NCBI GenBank assembly: GCA_021791195.1 | Contig: JAJYXB010000007.1 | Location: 1-64,000, forward strand | Reading direction: 5' to 3' | Length of the DNA: 64,000 nucleotides | Origin: Actinomycetes bacterium | GTDB lineage: Bacteria > Actinomycetota > Thermoleophilia > BMS3ABIN01 | In this document: positions 42,326-51,321 of the stretch, piece after piece | How positions within the stretch are numbered: the first letter of the stretch is position 1 | How the letters are laid out: every line of letters starts with the position of its first letter | The notes under the pieces: generated by a model | What the model was told of the DNA's origin: nothing | The model's input: the letters and a program-made list of their open reading frames with translations, nothing else | Database searches by the model: none | Translations under genes and position numbers: made by a program

Positions 42326-42619
42326 GTGGTATCACACGATGACGTCAGATACGTAGCCAAGCTGGCGCGGCTGAAGATCGACGAGGACGAGCTCGATCGC
42401 TACGCGGCGCAACTCTCATCCATCCTGGGCCACATCGACCAGATCTCGGGCCTGGACATCGCCGGTGTGGAGCCGACATCACATGTCATCCAGCTGTCAA
42501 ACGTGCTGCGTGATGACGAGGTGCGCGATTCCGTATCGCGCGAACTGGCGCTTCAGAACGGACCCGAGGTCGAAGCCGGAGCCTTCCGCGTGCCGCCTAT
42601 CCTGGACACCGGGGAATAA
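42326..42619 (+). CDS. gatC: Asp-tRNA(Asn)/Glu-tRNA(Gln) amidotransferase subunit C
   Basis: This 97-residue subunit stabilises GatA and joins it to GatB. Family residues are VRYVAKLARLKIDEDELDRY, LGHIDQISGLDIAGVEPT and the C-terminal FRVPPILDTGE. The start is a GTG with GGAGG nine bases upstream. Its stop overlaps the gatA start in TAATG. Confidence 0.94.
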   Translation: MVSHDDVRYVAKLARLKIDEDELDRYAAQLSSILGHIDQISGLDIAGVEPTSHVIQLSNVLRDDEVRDSVSRELALQNGPEVEAGAFRVPPILDTGE

Positions 42620-44085
42620 TGGCGGCGAAAGAAAACCTTTTGCGCTTGAGCGCGGTGGAGGCGCTGGAACTGATGCGCGCCGGCGATCTGACCGCGGCGG
42701 CGCTGACGGATGCCTACCTGGAGCAGATCGACCGGCGCGACCATGAGGTGGGCGCCTATTTGCGGGTGACCGCGGAAGCGGCGCGGCTGGAAGCCGCCGC
42801 TCATGACGCCGCAGCCGAGCGGGCGCCGCTGGCGGGTCTGCCGACCGCCGTCAAGGATGTCCTCTGCACGCAGGGAGTCACCACCACGTGCGCCTCGAAG
42901 ATGCTCGAGCATTACAACCCGATCTATACGGCTACCTGCGTGAAGCAGATGACGCGGGCGGGCATGGTCAGCCTGGGGAAGACGAACATGGATGAATTCG
43001 CGATGGGTTCGTCCACCGAGAATTCAGCCTTCGGCCCGACGCGCAATCCGTGGGATCTGGAGCGGGTGCCCGGTGGTTCCAGTGGCGGCTCGGCGGCGGC
43101 TGTTGCCGCGGGCGAGGCGATCTGGGCGCTGGGCTCGGATACCGGCGGCTCGATCAGGCAGCCGGCTGCCTTTTGCGGCGTGGTGGGGCTGAAGCCGACA
43201 TACGGCAGCGTCTCCCGCTACGGATTGGTGGCTTTTGCTTCTTCTTTCGATCAGGTGGGGCCGATCACCAGGACGGTGCGCGACGCGGCCCTGATGCTGA
43301 AATTCCTGGTGGGGAAGGATCCGCTCGATTCTACATCGGTTGACCATCCGGAAGAGATCGTCATGCCCGAGGACCGCGACCTGAGCGGCGTGCGCATCGG
43401 AGTGGTCAACGAGCTGGTGGGTGAGGGGATCGACGCCGGCGTGCTTTCGGTCTTCAACGATGCCGTCTCCCGGATCGCGGCCGCGGGGGCCGAGGTGGGC
43501 GAAGCCAGCCTGCCGAACGCCGAATACGCGCTGCCCGCCTATTATATCCTGGCGCCAGCGGAGGCCAGCGCCAACCTGGCGCGCTTCGACGGGGTCCGGT
43601 ACGGCCTGCGCGCCGATTCCGGCGGCGGCGTCACGGAGATGTACGAGGAGACGCGGCAAAAAGGTTTCGGTGACGAGGTCAAGCGCCGCATCATGCTCGG
43701 CACCTACGCCCTTTCCTCTGGTTATTATGAGGCATATTACGGCCAGGCGCAGAAAGTGCGCACGCTGATCGTGCGCGATTTTGCCGCCGCCTTTGAAAAG
43801 TTCGATCTGCTGGTGTCGCCGACGGCTCCCACCACCGCGTTCCGGCTGGGAGAGAAGCTCGGTGATCCGCTGACGATGTACAAATCCGATATCTGCACCA
43901 TCCCGGTCAATCTGGCCGGCCTGCCCGGCATCTCGATCCCGGCCGGCATGTCCGGCGGCATGCCCGTGGGGCTGCAGATCGTCGGACGGGCGTTCTCCGA
44001 GAACCGGCTGCTGCAGGCGGCCCACAGCGCCGAGAGCGTTATCGGCTTCGACCTGGTCTCGCCGCTGATCGAGGAGCGCGACTGA
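42619..44085 (+). CDS. gatA: Amidotransferase subunit A (glutaminase)
   Basis: This 488-residue amidase-signature enzyme releases ammonia from glutamine for transamidation. The Ser-cisSer-Lys machinery appears as PTAVKDVLCTQG (Lys), GSDTGGSIRQPAAFCG (Ser) and PGGSSGGSAAAVA. Length is standard. It is coupled to gatC and gatB. Confidence 0.96.
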   Translation: MAAKENLLRLSAVEALELMRAGDLTAAALTDAYLEQIDRRDHEVGAYLRVTAEAARLEAAAHDAAAERAPLAGLPTAVKDVLCTQGVTTTCASKMLEHYNPIYTATCVKQMTRAGMVSLGKTNMDEFAMGSSTENSAFGPTRNPWDLERVPGGSSGGSAAAVAAGEAIWALGSDTGGSIRQPAAFCGVVGLKPTYGSVSRYGLVAFASSFDQVGPITRTVRDAALMLKFLVGKDPLDSTSVDHPEEIVMPEDRDLSGVRIGVVNELVGEGIDAGVLSVFNDAVSRIAAAGAEVGEASLPNAEYALPAYYILAPAEASANLARFDGVRYGLRADSGGGVTEMYEETRQKGFGDEVKRRIMLGTYALSSGYYEAYYGQAQKVRTLIVRDFAAAFEKFDLLVSPTAPTTAFRLGEKLGDPLTMYKSDICTIPVNLAGLPGISIPAGMSGGMPVGLQIVGRAFSENRLLQAAHSAESVIGFDLVSPLIEERD

Positions 44086-45533
44086 TGGAATTCGAACCGG
44101 TCATCGGACTTGAGATCCACGTCGAGCTCTCGACCGCCAGCAAGATGTTCTGCGGCTGCCGCGTCGCCTTCGGTGGCGAACCGAACACGCGCTGCTGCCC
44201 GGTATGCATGGCGCATCCGGGAGCGTTGCCGGTGGCCAACCGCAAGGCGATCGAATTCCTGGCGAAGATCGGACTGGCGCTGGATTGCGCCGTTCCCGGG
44301 CACAGCATCTTCCACCGCAAGAATTATTTTTATCCCGACCTCCCCAAGGGTTACCAGATATCCCAGTATGACCAGCCTTTCGCGGTCGAGGGGCATCTGG
44401 ACATCATCGTCGATGATGAGCCGCACCGCGTCGGCATCGAGCGCGTCCACATGGAGGAGGACACCGCCAAGAACATCCACGCCGGCGAAAGCGGCCGCAT
44501 CGCCGGAGCGTTATATTCACTGATCGATTTCAACCGCTCCGGCACGCCGCTGGTGGAGATCGTCACCAGGCCCGAGATCCATTCGCCGCAGGCAGCCCGC
44601 ATCTTTCTCAACAAGCTCAAGAACCTGCTCAAGTACCTTGACGTCTCCGACTGCAACATGGAGGAGGGCTCGCTGCGCTGCGACGCCAATGTCTCGGTGC
44701 GGCCCGCCGGTTCGAGCGAGCTGGGCGTCAAGACCGAGCTGAAGAACATGAACAGCTTCAAGCACCTGGAAAAGGGTCTGACGAAGGAGATCCAGCGGCA
44801 GGTGGAGCTGCTCCAGGCCGGCGAGCGGGTGGTGCAGCAGACCGTCCACTTCGACTTCGCCACCGGGGAGGTGACGCCGATGCGTTCCAAGGAGTTCGCG
44901 CATGACTACCGTTACTTCCCGGAGCCCGACCTGGTGCCGCTGGAGGCTGGCAGCGATTTCGTCGAGAGCGTCCGCGCCGCGATGCCGGAGCTGCCGGGAG
45001 CGCGCGCCCGGCGGTATGTGGATGACCTGGGGCTGCCTGAATATAACGCCGAGGTGCTCACCTCCAGCCGCGAACTATCTGACTATTTCGAGGAGAGCCT
45101 GAAGCATTTTGATGACGCCAAGCTTGTCAGCAACTGGCTGATGGGCGAGCTGCTTGGCTACCTCAACGCCACCGGAGGCGAGCTGGCCAGCTGCCAGGTG
45201 ACGCCGGAGTCACTGGGCAATCTGCTGGCAATGCTCGGCTCCGGGCAGGTCAGCAACGCCGTCGGCAAGGAAGTCTTTGCCGAGATGTGCCAGACCGGCA
45301 AGGCCGCCGGCGAAATCGTCGAGGCCCGGGGTCTGACCCAGATCTCGGATGAAGCCCAGCTGGCTGGCATCGCCGAAAAGATCATCGCCGCCAACCCGGC
45401 ACAGGTGGAGCAGTTCCGCGGCGGCAAGCAGCAGGTGCTCGGCTTTTTTGTCGGCCAGGTGATGAAAGAGACCAAAGGCCGGGCAAATCCGAAAGTGGTA
45501 AACCAGGTCCTGCGACAGAAACTGGCGGAGTAG
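44085..45533 (+). CDS. gatB: Amidotransferase subunit B
   Basis: This 482-residue kinase/transamidase subunit activates misacylated tRNA. The N-terminus EPVIGLEIHVELSTASKMFCGC, NFNRSG-like DFNRSGTPLVEIVT, MEEGSLRCDANVSVRP and the tail domain (MKETKGRANPKVVNQVL) are all typical. The Cys cluster CGC...CCPVC is the zinc site. It overlaps the gatA stop by one base. Presence of gatCAB suggests that Gln-tRNA and/or Asn-tRNA is made indirectly. Confidence 0.96.
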   Translation: MEFEPVIGLEIHVELSTASKMFCGCRVAFGGEPNTRCCPVCMAHPGALPVANRKAIEFLAKIGLALDCAVPGHSIFHRKNYFYPDLPKGYQISQYDQPFAVEGHLDIIVDDEPHRVGIERVHMEEDTAKNIHAGESGRIAGALYSLIDFNRSGTPLVEIVTRPEIHSPQAARIFLNKLKNLLKYLDVSDCNMEEGSLRCDANVSVRPAGSSELGVKTELKNMNSFKHLEKGLTKEIQRQVELLQAGERVVQQTVHFDFATGEVTPMRSKEFAHDYRYFPEPDLVPLEAGSDFVESVRAAMPELPGARARRYVDDLGLPEYNAEVLTSSRELSDYFEESLKHFDDAKLVSNWLMGELLGYLNATGGELASCQVTPESLGNLLAMLGSGQVSNAVGKEVFAEMCQTGKAAGEIVEARGLTQISDEAQLAGIAEKIIAANPAQVEQFRGGKQQVLGFFVGQVMKETKGRANPKVVNQVLRQKLAE

Positions 45534-45536
45534 TCC

Positions 45537-47150
45537 GTGAGCGAAGCAGACTTCATCCCCGCGACAATGATGACGCAGCACCCCGACAGCGCTTCGCGCT
45601 ACGTGCCGGTGCGCGACGAGGCGGTGGAGGCGATCGACGCCCTCACGCCGCAGCCGATCGGCCTGGGCCTGGAAGAGGTGATGGTCGACTACGAGGGCAA
45701 GCTCACCCCGTATCACCAGACCGCCGAGATCGCGCTGGGACTGCTGGAACGCGGACAGGTGCCGGGGCGCGACATCCTGGTGACGCCGCGGGTGCCCAGC
45801 GCGACCAAAGAGACCGCCTTCCACCAGCTGATGGCGCTGATGAGCGTGATCGAGTCGAACTATCAACTGGCTGCGGCCGGCAGCGATGGCGCCATCCGCG
45901 AGGTGATCGTGCCCATGGTCGAGACCGCCGCCGAACTGGTCGATGTGCGCCGCCGCATCCAGGACGTCATCGAGCTGGGCCACAAGGAATTCGGCATCCC
46001 CTCGGATCCGGACGCCGTGCAGGTGATCCCCCTGATCGAGGAGGTGCCGGAGCTGCTGGGCGCCGGCAGGATGCTGGGGCAGTACCTGGAGCGTGCGGCC
46101 GCGGCCGGCTACAAGGTCAGCCGCCTGCGGATAATGCTGGGCCGCAGCGATTCGGCGATGATCTATGGTCTGGTGCCGTCGGCGCTGGCAGTCAAAATCG
46201 CCATCTCGGACTGCTGCGCGCTGGGGCGCGAGAAAGAAATTGATGTAATGCCGATATATGGCGGCGGCGTGCTGCCGTTCCGCGGCCACGTCAGCCTGGA
46301 GAATCTCGGCCGGCTGGCGGAGGAGTATGCCGGGATCCGTACCGTCACGGTGCAGTCGGGGCTGCGCTATGACTGTGGCGGCGCCGCGACCCGCCAGGTC
46401 GCGATCCAGGCGCACGAATGCCTCCGGGGTAAATCACCGCTGGCCTACAGCGCCGGCGAACGCGACGAGATCGCGGCGCTCATCGGCCTGTTCACCATCC
46501 CGTATCTGGAAAGCTTCACTGAGCTGCTGCCGGTGGTCGTCCCCATCTCCGACGTCATCCCCCGGCAGCGCGACCGGCTGGCCCGCAAAAGCGCTGTCGG
46601 CTACGCCCGCGCCGCTGCCGAACCGGCCAAGCTGGCGGCTGAGATCGCCAATGCGAGTGTGGCCGCCCGGGTGGCGGCGGCGCCGACGCTTGAGGCGGCC
46701 AGCCTTCCGCGGGCGATCAGCTTCACCGGCGCGCTATACGCGATCGGGCTGCCGCCGGAGTTCATCGGCACCGGCCGGGGGCTGGCGACCGTGGCCAGGG
46801 AACTGGGTGATGACGGGGTGGGCCGTCTGCTCAGTATCTATCCGGGTCTGAAAGTCGACCTGGCGCAGGCCGCCCGTTTCGCCAACATGGCAACCGCTGC
46901 GATGCACCTTCCCGGGAAGCTGATGTCGCAGCTGAGCGAGGATTTCCGCGAGGTTTCCGCCCGCCTGGGCATCGAGGCCGGGCCGGCTTCCGCCGAGGAC
47001 CAGCGCTATCATGTATTGCTGGAGACGGTGCAGCCGCTGCTCAGGCAGCTGGTCGCCGGCGGGGACGAATGGGCGGGCGAGGTCGCCGACCGCGACCTGG
47101 TCACGGAGTGGATCTGCCGTCTCGGCAGGCTGCGCGGCAGCCTGGGATAA
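45537..47150 (+). CDS. ppcA: Archaeal-type phosphoenolpyruvate carboxylase
   Basis: This 537-residue enzyme makes oxaloacetate from PEP and bicarbonate. It belongs to the short archaeal-type family (about half the size of bacterial PepC) and starts PATMMTQHPDSAS, the family hallmark. Other landmarks are VPMVETAAELV, VIPLIEEVPELL, MLGRSDSAMIYG and the Gly-rich loop YGGGVLPFRGH. The start is a GTG three bases after gatB. It precedes citrate/2-oxoglutarate-type genes, so it probably supplies oxaloacetate to them. Confidence 0.9.
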   Translation: MSEADFIPATMMTQHPDSASRYVPVRDEAVEAIDALTPQPIGLGLEEVMVDYEGKLTPYHQTAEIALGLLERGQVPGRDILVTPRVPSATKETAFHQLMALMSVIESNYQLAAAGSDGAIREVIVPMVETAAELVDVRRRIQDVIELGHKEFGIPSDPDAVQVIPLIEEVPELLGAGRMLGQYLERAAAAGYKVSRLRIMLGRSDSAMIYGLVPSALAVKIAISDCCALGREKEIDVMPIYGGGVLPFRGHVSLENLGRLAEEYAGIRTVTVQSGLRYDCGGAATRQVAIQAHECLRGKSPLAYSAGERDEIAALIGLFTIPYLESFTELLPVVVPISDVIPRQRDRLARKSAVGYARAAAEPAKLAAEIANASVAARVAAAPTLEAASLPRAISFTGALYAIGLPPEFIGTGRGLATVARELGDDGVGRLLSIYPGLKVDLAQAARFANMATAAMHLPGKLMSQLSEDFREVSARLGIEAGPASAEDQRYHVLLETVQPLLRQLVAGGDEWAGEVADRDLVTEWICRLGRLRGSLG

Positions 47151-47170
47151 TGCCGGCGCGGTCAATCGGG

Positions 47171-47200
47171 TTGGAACAGTCGCCCGACATAAGTTATATT
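47171..47200 (+). promoter_or_regulatory. Candidate promoter for the NifV-like operon
   Basis: TTGGAA (47171-47176), an 18-base spacer and TATATT (47195-47200) lie 50 bases before the NifV-like start. It may allow the dehydratase and dehydrogenase genes to be expressed apart from ppcA. Confidence 0.4.
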
Positions 47201-47249
47201 ATCTAGGTCCGCAAGTTTCCTACTCCTCTCGCGGGCGCAATCGGGCACA

Positions 47250-48467
47250 ATGACAAAATCCAAAAAAGAAAAACTGGATAGTTTCGTTCTGGAGGGGGTC
47301 CAACTGGCACCCGGCATGAAGATCAAGATCGATGACACCACCCTGCGGGACGGTGAACAGACGGCTGGCGTCGTTTTCGCCAACCAGGAGAAGGTTCGCA
47401 TCGCCCGGCTGCTGGACGAGGTCGGCGTGCACCAGATCGAGGTCGGCATCCCCGCGATGGGCGGCGATGAGAAGAAGACGATCAAGCACATCGCCGGCCT
47501 GGGACTAGGCGCCAGCATCCTCGCCTGGAACCGGGCGGTGATCGAAGACCTGCGGCACTCGCTCGACTGCGGCGTCAATGCGGTCGCCATCTCGATGTCG
47601 GCGTCGGACATCCACATCGAGCACAAACTGAAGAAGTCGCGCGCCTGGGTGCTGGAAAGCATCAAGCGGGCAGTCGATTTCGCCAAGGAACATGACCTGT
47701 ACGTGTCGGTCAATGCCGAGGACGCCTCCCGCGCCGACCTGGAGTTCCTGGTGCGCTTTGCCCGCGCCGCGCGCCAGCAGGGCGCCGATCGCATCCGCTT
47801 CTGCGATACCGTCGGTATCCTCGACCCGTTTGACACTTTTAACGTGATCTCGTTTCTGCGCAAGAATGTGGATATGGAGATCGAGATGCACACGCACAAT
47901 GATTTCGGCATGGCCACCGCCAACGCCCTGGCGGGCATCAAGGCCGGGGCGAGCTACGTCAACACCACGATCAACGGCCTTGGAGAGCGGGCGGGCAACG
48001 CCGCTCTGGAGGAAGTGGCGATGGCGCTCAAATATATCGCCAAGGTGCACATGGACCTGCACACCGAGCGCTTCCGCGAGCTCTCGGAATATGTCGCCGG
48101 CGCCTCGGCGCGCAATATCCCGGTGTGGAAACCGATTGTCGGCGCCAACGTGTTCGCGCACGAATCGGGCATCCACGCCGACGGCGTCATCAAGAATCCG
48201 CTCAACTACGAGGTTTTCAGCCCCGAGGAGGTCGGGCTGGAGCGGCAGCTGGTCATCGGCAAGCACTCCGGCAGCAAGTCGATCCAGATGAAGTTCAAGG
48301 AATTCGGCATCGAGCTGGATGACGGGGATAGCCGCGAGATCCTGAGGCTGGCGCGCAAGCTGGCGGTGGAGCTCAAACGGGGACTTTTTGGCAAAGAGCT
48401 GATGTACATCTACAAGGATTACCTGGCTCAGAAGGAGGCCCCCGGGCAGGGCAACCTCAGTGGCTAG
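47250..48467 (+). CDS. NifV-like acyltransferase; homocitrate or Re-citrate synthase
   Basis: This 405-residue enzyme of the DRE-TIM superfamily (isopropylmalate/homocitrate synthases) condenses acetyl-CoA with a 2-oxo acid. The N-terminal metal/substrate motif is IDDTTLRDGEQTAG. HTHNDFGMATANALAG carries the metal histidines, and GERAGNAALEEV and ANVFAHESGIHADGV follow. There is no LeuA regulatory domain, and the sequence is closest in feel to NifV. The neighbours (PEP carboxylase, aconitase-family subunits, isocitrate-type dehydrogenase) suggest oxaloacetate as the acceptor, which would make it a Re-citrate synthase. Homocitrate synthase is the main alternative; no nif genes are seen. Confidence 0.75.
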   Translation: MTKSKKEKLDSFVLEGVQLAPGMKIKIDDTTLRDGEQTAGVVFANQEKVRIARLLDEVGVHQIEVGIPAMGGDEKKTIKHIAGLGLGASILAWNRAVIEDLRHSLDCGVNAVAISMSASDIHIEHKLKKSRAWVLESIKRAVDFAKEHDLYVSVNAEDASRADLEFLVRFARAARQQGADRIRFCDTVGILDPFDTFNVISFLRKNVDMEIEMHTHNDFGMATANALAGIKAGASYVNTTINGLGERAGNAALEEVAMALKYIAKVHMDLHTERFRELSEYVAGASARNIPVWKPIVGANVFAHESGIHADGVIKNPLNYEVFSPEEVGLERQLVIGKHSGSKSIQMKFKEFGIELDDGDSREILRLARKLAVELKRGLFGKELMYIYKDYLAQKEAPGQGNLSG

Positions 48468-49716
48468 CACGCTCGCGGAAAAGATCATCGGCGCTCACGT
48501 CGGACGTGATGTCAAATCAGGTGAGATCGTCGTCACGCCCGTGGATGTGGCCGCTCTCCAGGACGGCACCGGCCCGCTGGCGCTGACGCAGCTCGAGGAG
48601 CTCGGGCTGATCAGGGCGCACAATCCGGAAAAGACCGTCCTTTTTATCGACCATGCCGCTCCCAGCCCGCGCAAGGAGCTCTCCAACGCGCACATGTCGC
48701 TGCGAAAATTTGCTGCCGGGACCGGCGCGGTGCTTTCCGAGATCGACGAAGGCGTCTGCCATCAGCGCCTGGTTGAAAGCTTTGCTTCACCAGGAGACAT
48801 ACTTATCGGCGCCGATTCCCATTCCTGCACTTCCGGCGCCCTGGGCGCTTTCGCCACCGGCATGGGCTCAACCGATGTCGGCATCGGTATCGCCACCGGC
48901 AAGACCTGGCTGAAAGTGCCGGCGACGCTGCGGGTGACGATGAGCGGCGAGTTTCCACCAGGAGTCTACGCCAAGGATCTGATGCTGCACCTGATCGGCC
49001 TGATCGGCGCCGACGGCGCCACCTACATGGCGATCGAATTCACCGGTCCGCTGGCGCAGGCGATGAGCATGCCCGAGCGCTTCACGCTCTGCAATATGGC
49101 GGTCGAGGCCGGCGCCAAGACGGGGTTGTTCGCCGCCGACGAGACAACCAGAAAATATCTCGAGCAGCAGGGCAGGGGGGGGGATTACCGCGAGCTGGCC
49201 GCCGACGAGGGGGCGCAGTACGAGCGCACGGTCGAGATTGACGCCCAGGCGCTGGAGCCCACGGTCTCGGCGCCGCATACGGTCGACAACACCATGACCG
49301 CCGCCGCGGCGGCTGGCACGAAAGTGAACCAGGTCTACATCGGCACCTGCACCAACGGCCGCATCGAAGATCTGCGGATCGCGGCAGAGGTGCTGCGCGG
49401 CCGCCGGCGCCATCCGGACACGCGTCTGATCGTCACGCCGGCATCGCGCTCTGTGTATCTGAAGGCCGCGGAGGAAGGGCTGCTGACCGTCTTTGTCGAG
49501 GCCGGGGCCACGGTCACCGGACCGGGTTGCGGCGCCTGCGTCGGCGTGCACGGCGGCATCCTCGGCGACGGAGAGATCTGCATCGCCACACAGAACCGCA
49601 ATTTCCAGGGCCGCATGGGCAATGCCGAGGCCTTTATCTGGCTGGCGTCGCCAGCCACGGCCGCCGCATCGGCGCTGGCCGGAGAGATTGTTGATCCCAG
49701 GGAATACCTGTCATGA
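48460..49716 (+). CDS. Aconitase-family (LeuC/homoaconitase-type) large subunit
   Basis: This 418-residue Fe-S hydro-lyase subunit isomerises a hydroxy-acid by dehydration and rehydration. Cluster ligands are in GTCTNGRIEDL and TGPGCGACVG. Other motifs are FIDHAAPSPRKELSNAH, GADSHSCTSGALGAFATGMGSTD in part, and the C-terminal QNRNFQGRMGN. The same family serves isopropylmalate, homoaconitate and aconitate, so only context can choose; the small subunit argues for a tricarboxylate. It begins with GTG, overlapping the upstream stop by eight bases. Confidence 0.85.
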   Translation: MASTLAEKIIGAHVGRDVKSGEIVVTPVDVAALQDGTGPLALTQLEELGLIRAHNPEKTVLFIDHAAPSPRKELSNAHMSLRKFAAGTGAVLSEIDEGVCHQRLVESFASPGDILIGADSHSCTSGALGAFATGMGSTDVGIGIATGKTWLKVPATLRVTMSGEFPPGVYAKDLMLHLIGLIGADGATYMAIEFTGPLAQAMSMPERFTLCNMAVEAGAKTGLFAADETTRKYLEQQGRGGDYRELAADEGAQYERTVEIDAQALEPTVSAPHTVDNTMTAAAAAGTKVNQVYIGTCTNGRIEDLRIAAEVLRGRRRHPDTRLIVTPASRSVYLKAAEEGLLTVFVEAGATVTGPGCGACVGVHGGILGDGEICIATQNRNFQGRMGNAEAFIWLASPATAAASALAGEIVDPREYLS

Positions 49717-50213
49717 TCCTGAAGGGAAAAGCATGGATCTTTGGAGACTCGATCTCCACCGACCACATCGCCCCGGGGCGCTATTTCCATCTGCGTACAA
49801 ACCTGCCGGAGCTGGCCAGGCACGTGCTCGAGGACGCCAACCCGGATTTCGCGGCGCAGATGCAGCCAGGCGACTTCGTCGTCGCCGGACGCAATTTCGG
49901 GCTCGGCTCCAGCCGCGAGCACGCGCCGCGCATCATCAAGCTGGCGGGTGTCAACGCCGTGCTGGCGCAGTCGTTCGCCCGCATTTTCTTTCGCAACTCG
50001 ATCAACGTCGGCCTGCCGGTGCTGGAGCTGGACACCTCCAGCATCAGTCAGGGTGACGAACTCGAAGTCGACCTGGAAGCGGGCACGGTCAGGAACGTCA
50101 CCCGGGACATTACGGTTGCTTTCCAGCCGCTGCCGCCGGTGATGGTGAAGATCCTGGGCGACGGCGGCATTGTGGAGCACTTCAGGAAATACGGAGATTT
50201 CAACCTCGAATAG
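49713..50213 (+). CDS. Aconitase-family (LeuD-type) small subunit
   Basis: This 166-residue swivel subunit has WIFGDSISTDHIAPGRY, the Cys-free turn GRNFGLGSSREHAP, and INVGLPVLEL. The substrate-reading loop after GRYF is HLRT. In methanogen paralogues, as I recall, isopropylmalate enzymes carry a hydrophobic YLVY-type loop, while homoaconitase has YLRT, whose Arg binds the extra carboxylate. Arg here favours aconitate or homoaconitate. It overlaps the large subunit stop (ATGA). Confidence 0.82.
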   Translation: MILKGKAWIFGDSISTDHIAPGRYFHLRTNLPELARHVLEDANPDFAAQMQPGDFVVAGRNFGLGSSREHAPRIIKLAGVNAVLAQSFARIFFRNSINVGLPVLELDTSSISQGDELEVDLEAGTVRNVTRDITVAFQPLPPVMVKILGDGGIVEHFRKYGDFNLE

Positions 50214-50253
50214 CTGACTGACTGCAAACGGGAACGGGAGGAAAAGGAGCAGC

Positions 50254-51264
50254 ATGGCGGATTCATACGAAGTGACCCTGATCCCCGGCGACGGCATCGG
50301 CCCCGAGATCGTCGCTGCCGCTTGCCGGGTAGTGAACGCTACCGGCGTGGCGATCGAATGGCGCGAGGTGATTGCGGGGTCCGGGGCGCTGGCGGAGTAC
50401 GGCACGCCGCTGCCGGATCATGTGCTGGCATCGATCCGCCAGACCGGCGTGGCTCTCAAGGGACCGGTGACGACGCCTGTCGGCAGCGGTTTTCGCAGCG
50501 TCAACGTCACCCTGAGGCAGTCACTTGACCTTTACGTCAATCTGAGGCCTGCCGTATCGATTCCGGGAGTGAAATCGCGCTATGAGGATATCGACCTGGT
50601 GATCGTGCGCGAGAACACCGAGGACCTCTATGCCGGCATCGAGCACATGGTCGGCCCCGACGCTGCCGAAAGCATCAAGATCATCACCCGCCGCGCATCA
50701 GAGCGCGTCGCCAGGTACGCCTTCGAGTATGCCCGCCGGGAAAAGCGCAGGAAGGTGACCGCGGTGCACAAGGCCAACATCATGAAGATGAGCGACGGGC
50801 TGTTCCTGGAATCGGCGCGGACGGTGGCGGCAGATTACAGCGACATCGAATTCGAGGACCGCATCGTCGATAACATGTGCATGCAGCTGGTGCAAAAACC
50901 GGAGCTCTACGACGTCATGGTGCTCCCCAACCTTTACGGCGATATCGTCTCCGATCTCTGCGCCGGCCTTGTCGGCGGTCTCGGTGTGGCGCCGGGGGCC
51001 AACATCGGCGACACGATGGCGGTGTTCGAGCCGGTCCACGGCAGCGCTCCCAAGTATGCCGGCCAGAACAAGGCCAATGCCACCGCCACCATCCTCTCGG
51101 CGGTGCTGATGTTAAGGCATCTGGGCGAGGGAGAGGCAGCCGACCGTGTGATGGCAGCGGTGCGCCAGGTCATCGGCGAAGGCAAGCACGTTACTTACGA
51201 CCTGGGCGGGAGCGCCGGCACCTCCGAAATGGCCGACGCCATCATCGAGTCCATGAGCCGCTAG
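50254..51264 (+). CDS. Isocitrate/isopropylmalate-family dehydrogenase, IDH-like
   Basis: This 336-residue beta-decarboxylating dehydrogenase has [11 protein letters not shown] at the N-terminus, [21 protein letters not shown] and [14 protein letters not shown]. The catalytic Lys region is [13 protein letters not shown], and [13 protein letters not shown] and the coenzyme loop [14 protein letters not shown] follow. The Ser/Asn pair in RSVNVTLRQ is typical of isocitrate binding; isopropylmalate enzymes have a different helix here. The K-Y in the coenzyme loop matches residues used for NADP in the E. coli enzyme, so NADP is possible. It would make 2-oxoglutarate as the last step of the local pathway. 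AGGAGG-like sequence precedes the ATG. Confidence 0.85.
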   Translation: MADSYEVTLIPGDGIGPEIVAAACRVVNATGVAIEWREVIAGSGALAEYGTPLPDHVLASIRQTGVALKGPVTTPVGSGFRSVNVTLRQSLDLYVNLRPAVSIPGVKSRYEDIDLVIVRENTEDLYAGIEHMVGPDAAESIKIITRRASERVARYAFEYARREKRRKVTAVHKANIMKMSDGLFLESARTVAADYSDIEFEDRIVDNMCMQLVQKPELYDVMVLPNLYGDIVSDLCAGLVGGLGVAPGANIGDTMAVFEPVHGSAPKYAGQNKANATATILSAVLMLRHLGEGEAADRVMAAVRQVIGEGKHVTYDLGGSAGTSEMADAIIESMSR

Positions 51265-51321
51265 AAACCGCCGTTTCTGATTGCTGAAGGCATCTGCGGC
51301 GGCGGAACCCATGCCGTTGGG

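Noticed and set aside
47250-48467. nifV of a nitrogen-fixation cluster
   Set aside because: No nif structural or assembly genes are nearby. The context is central carbon metabolism.
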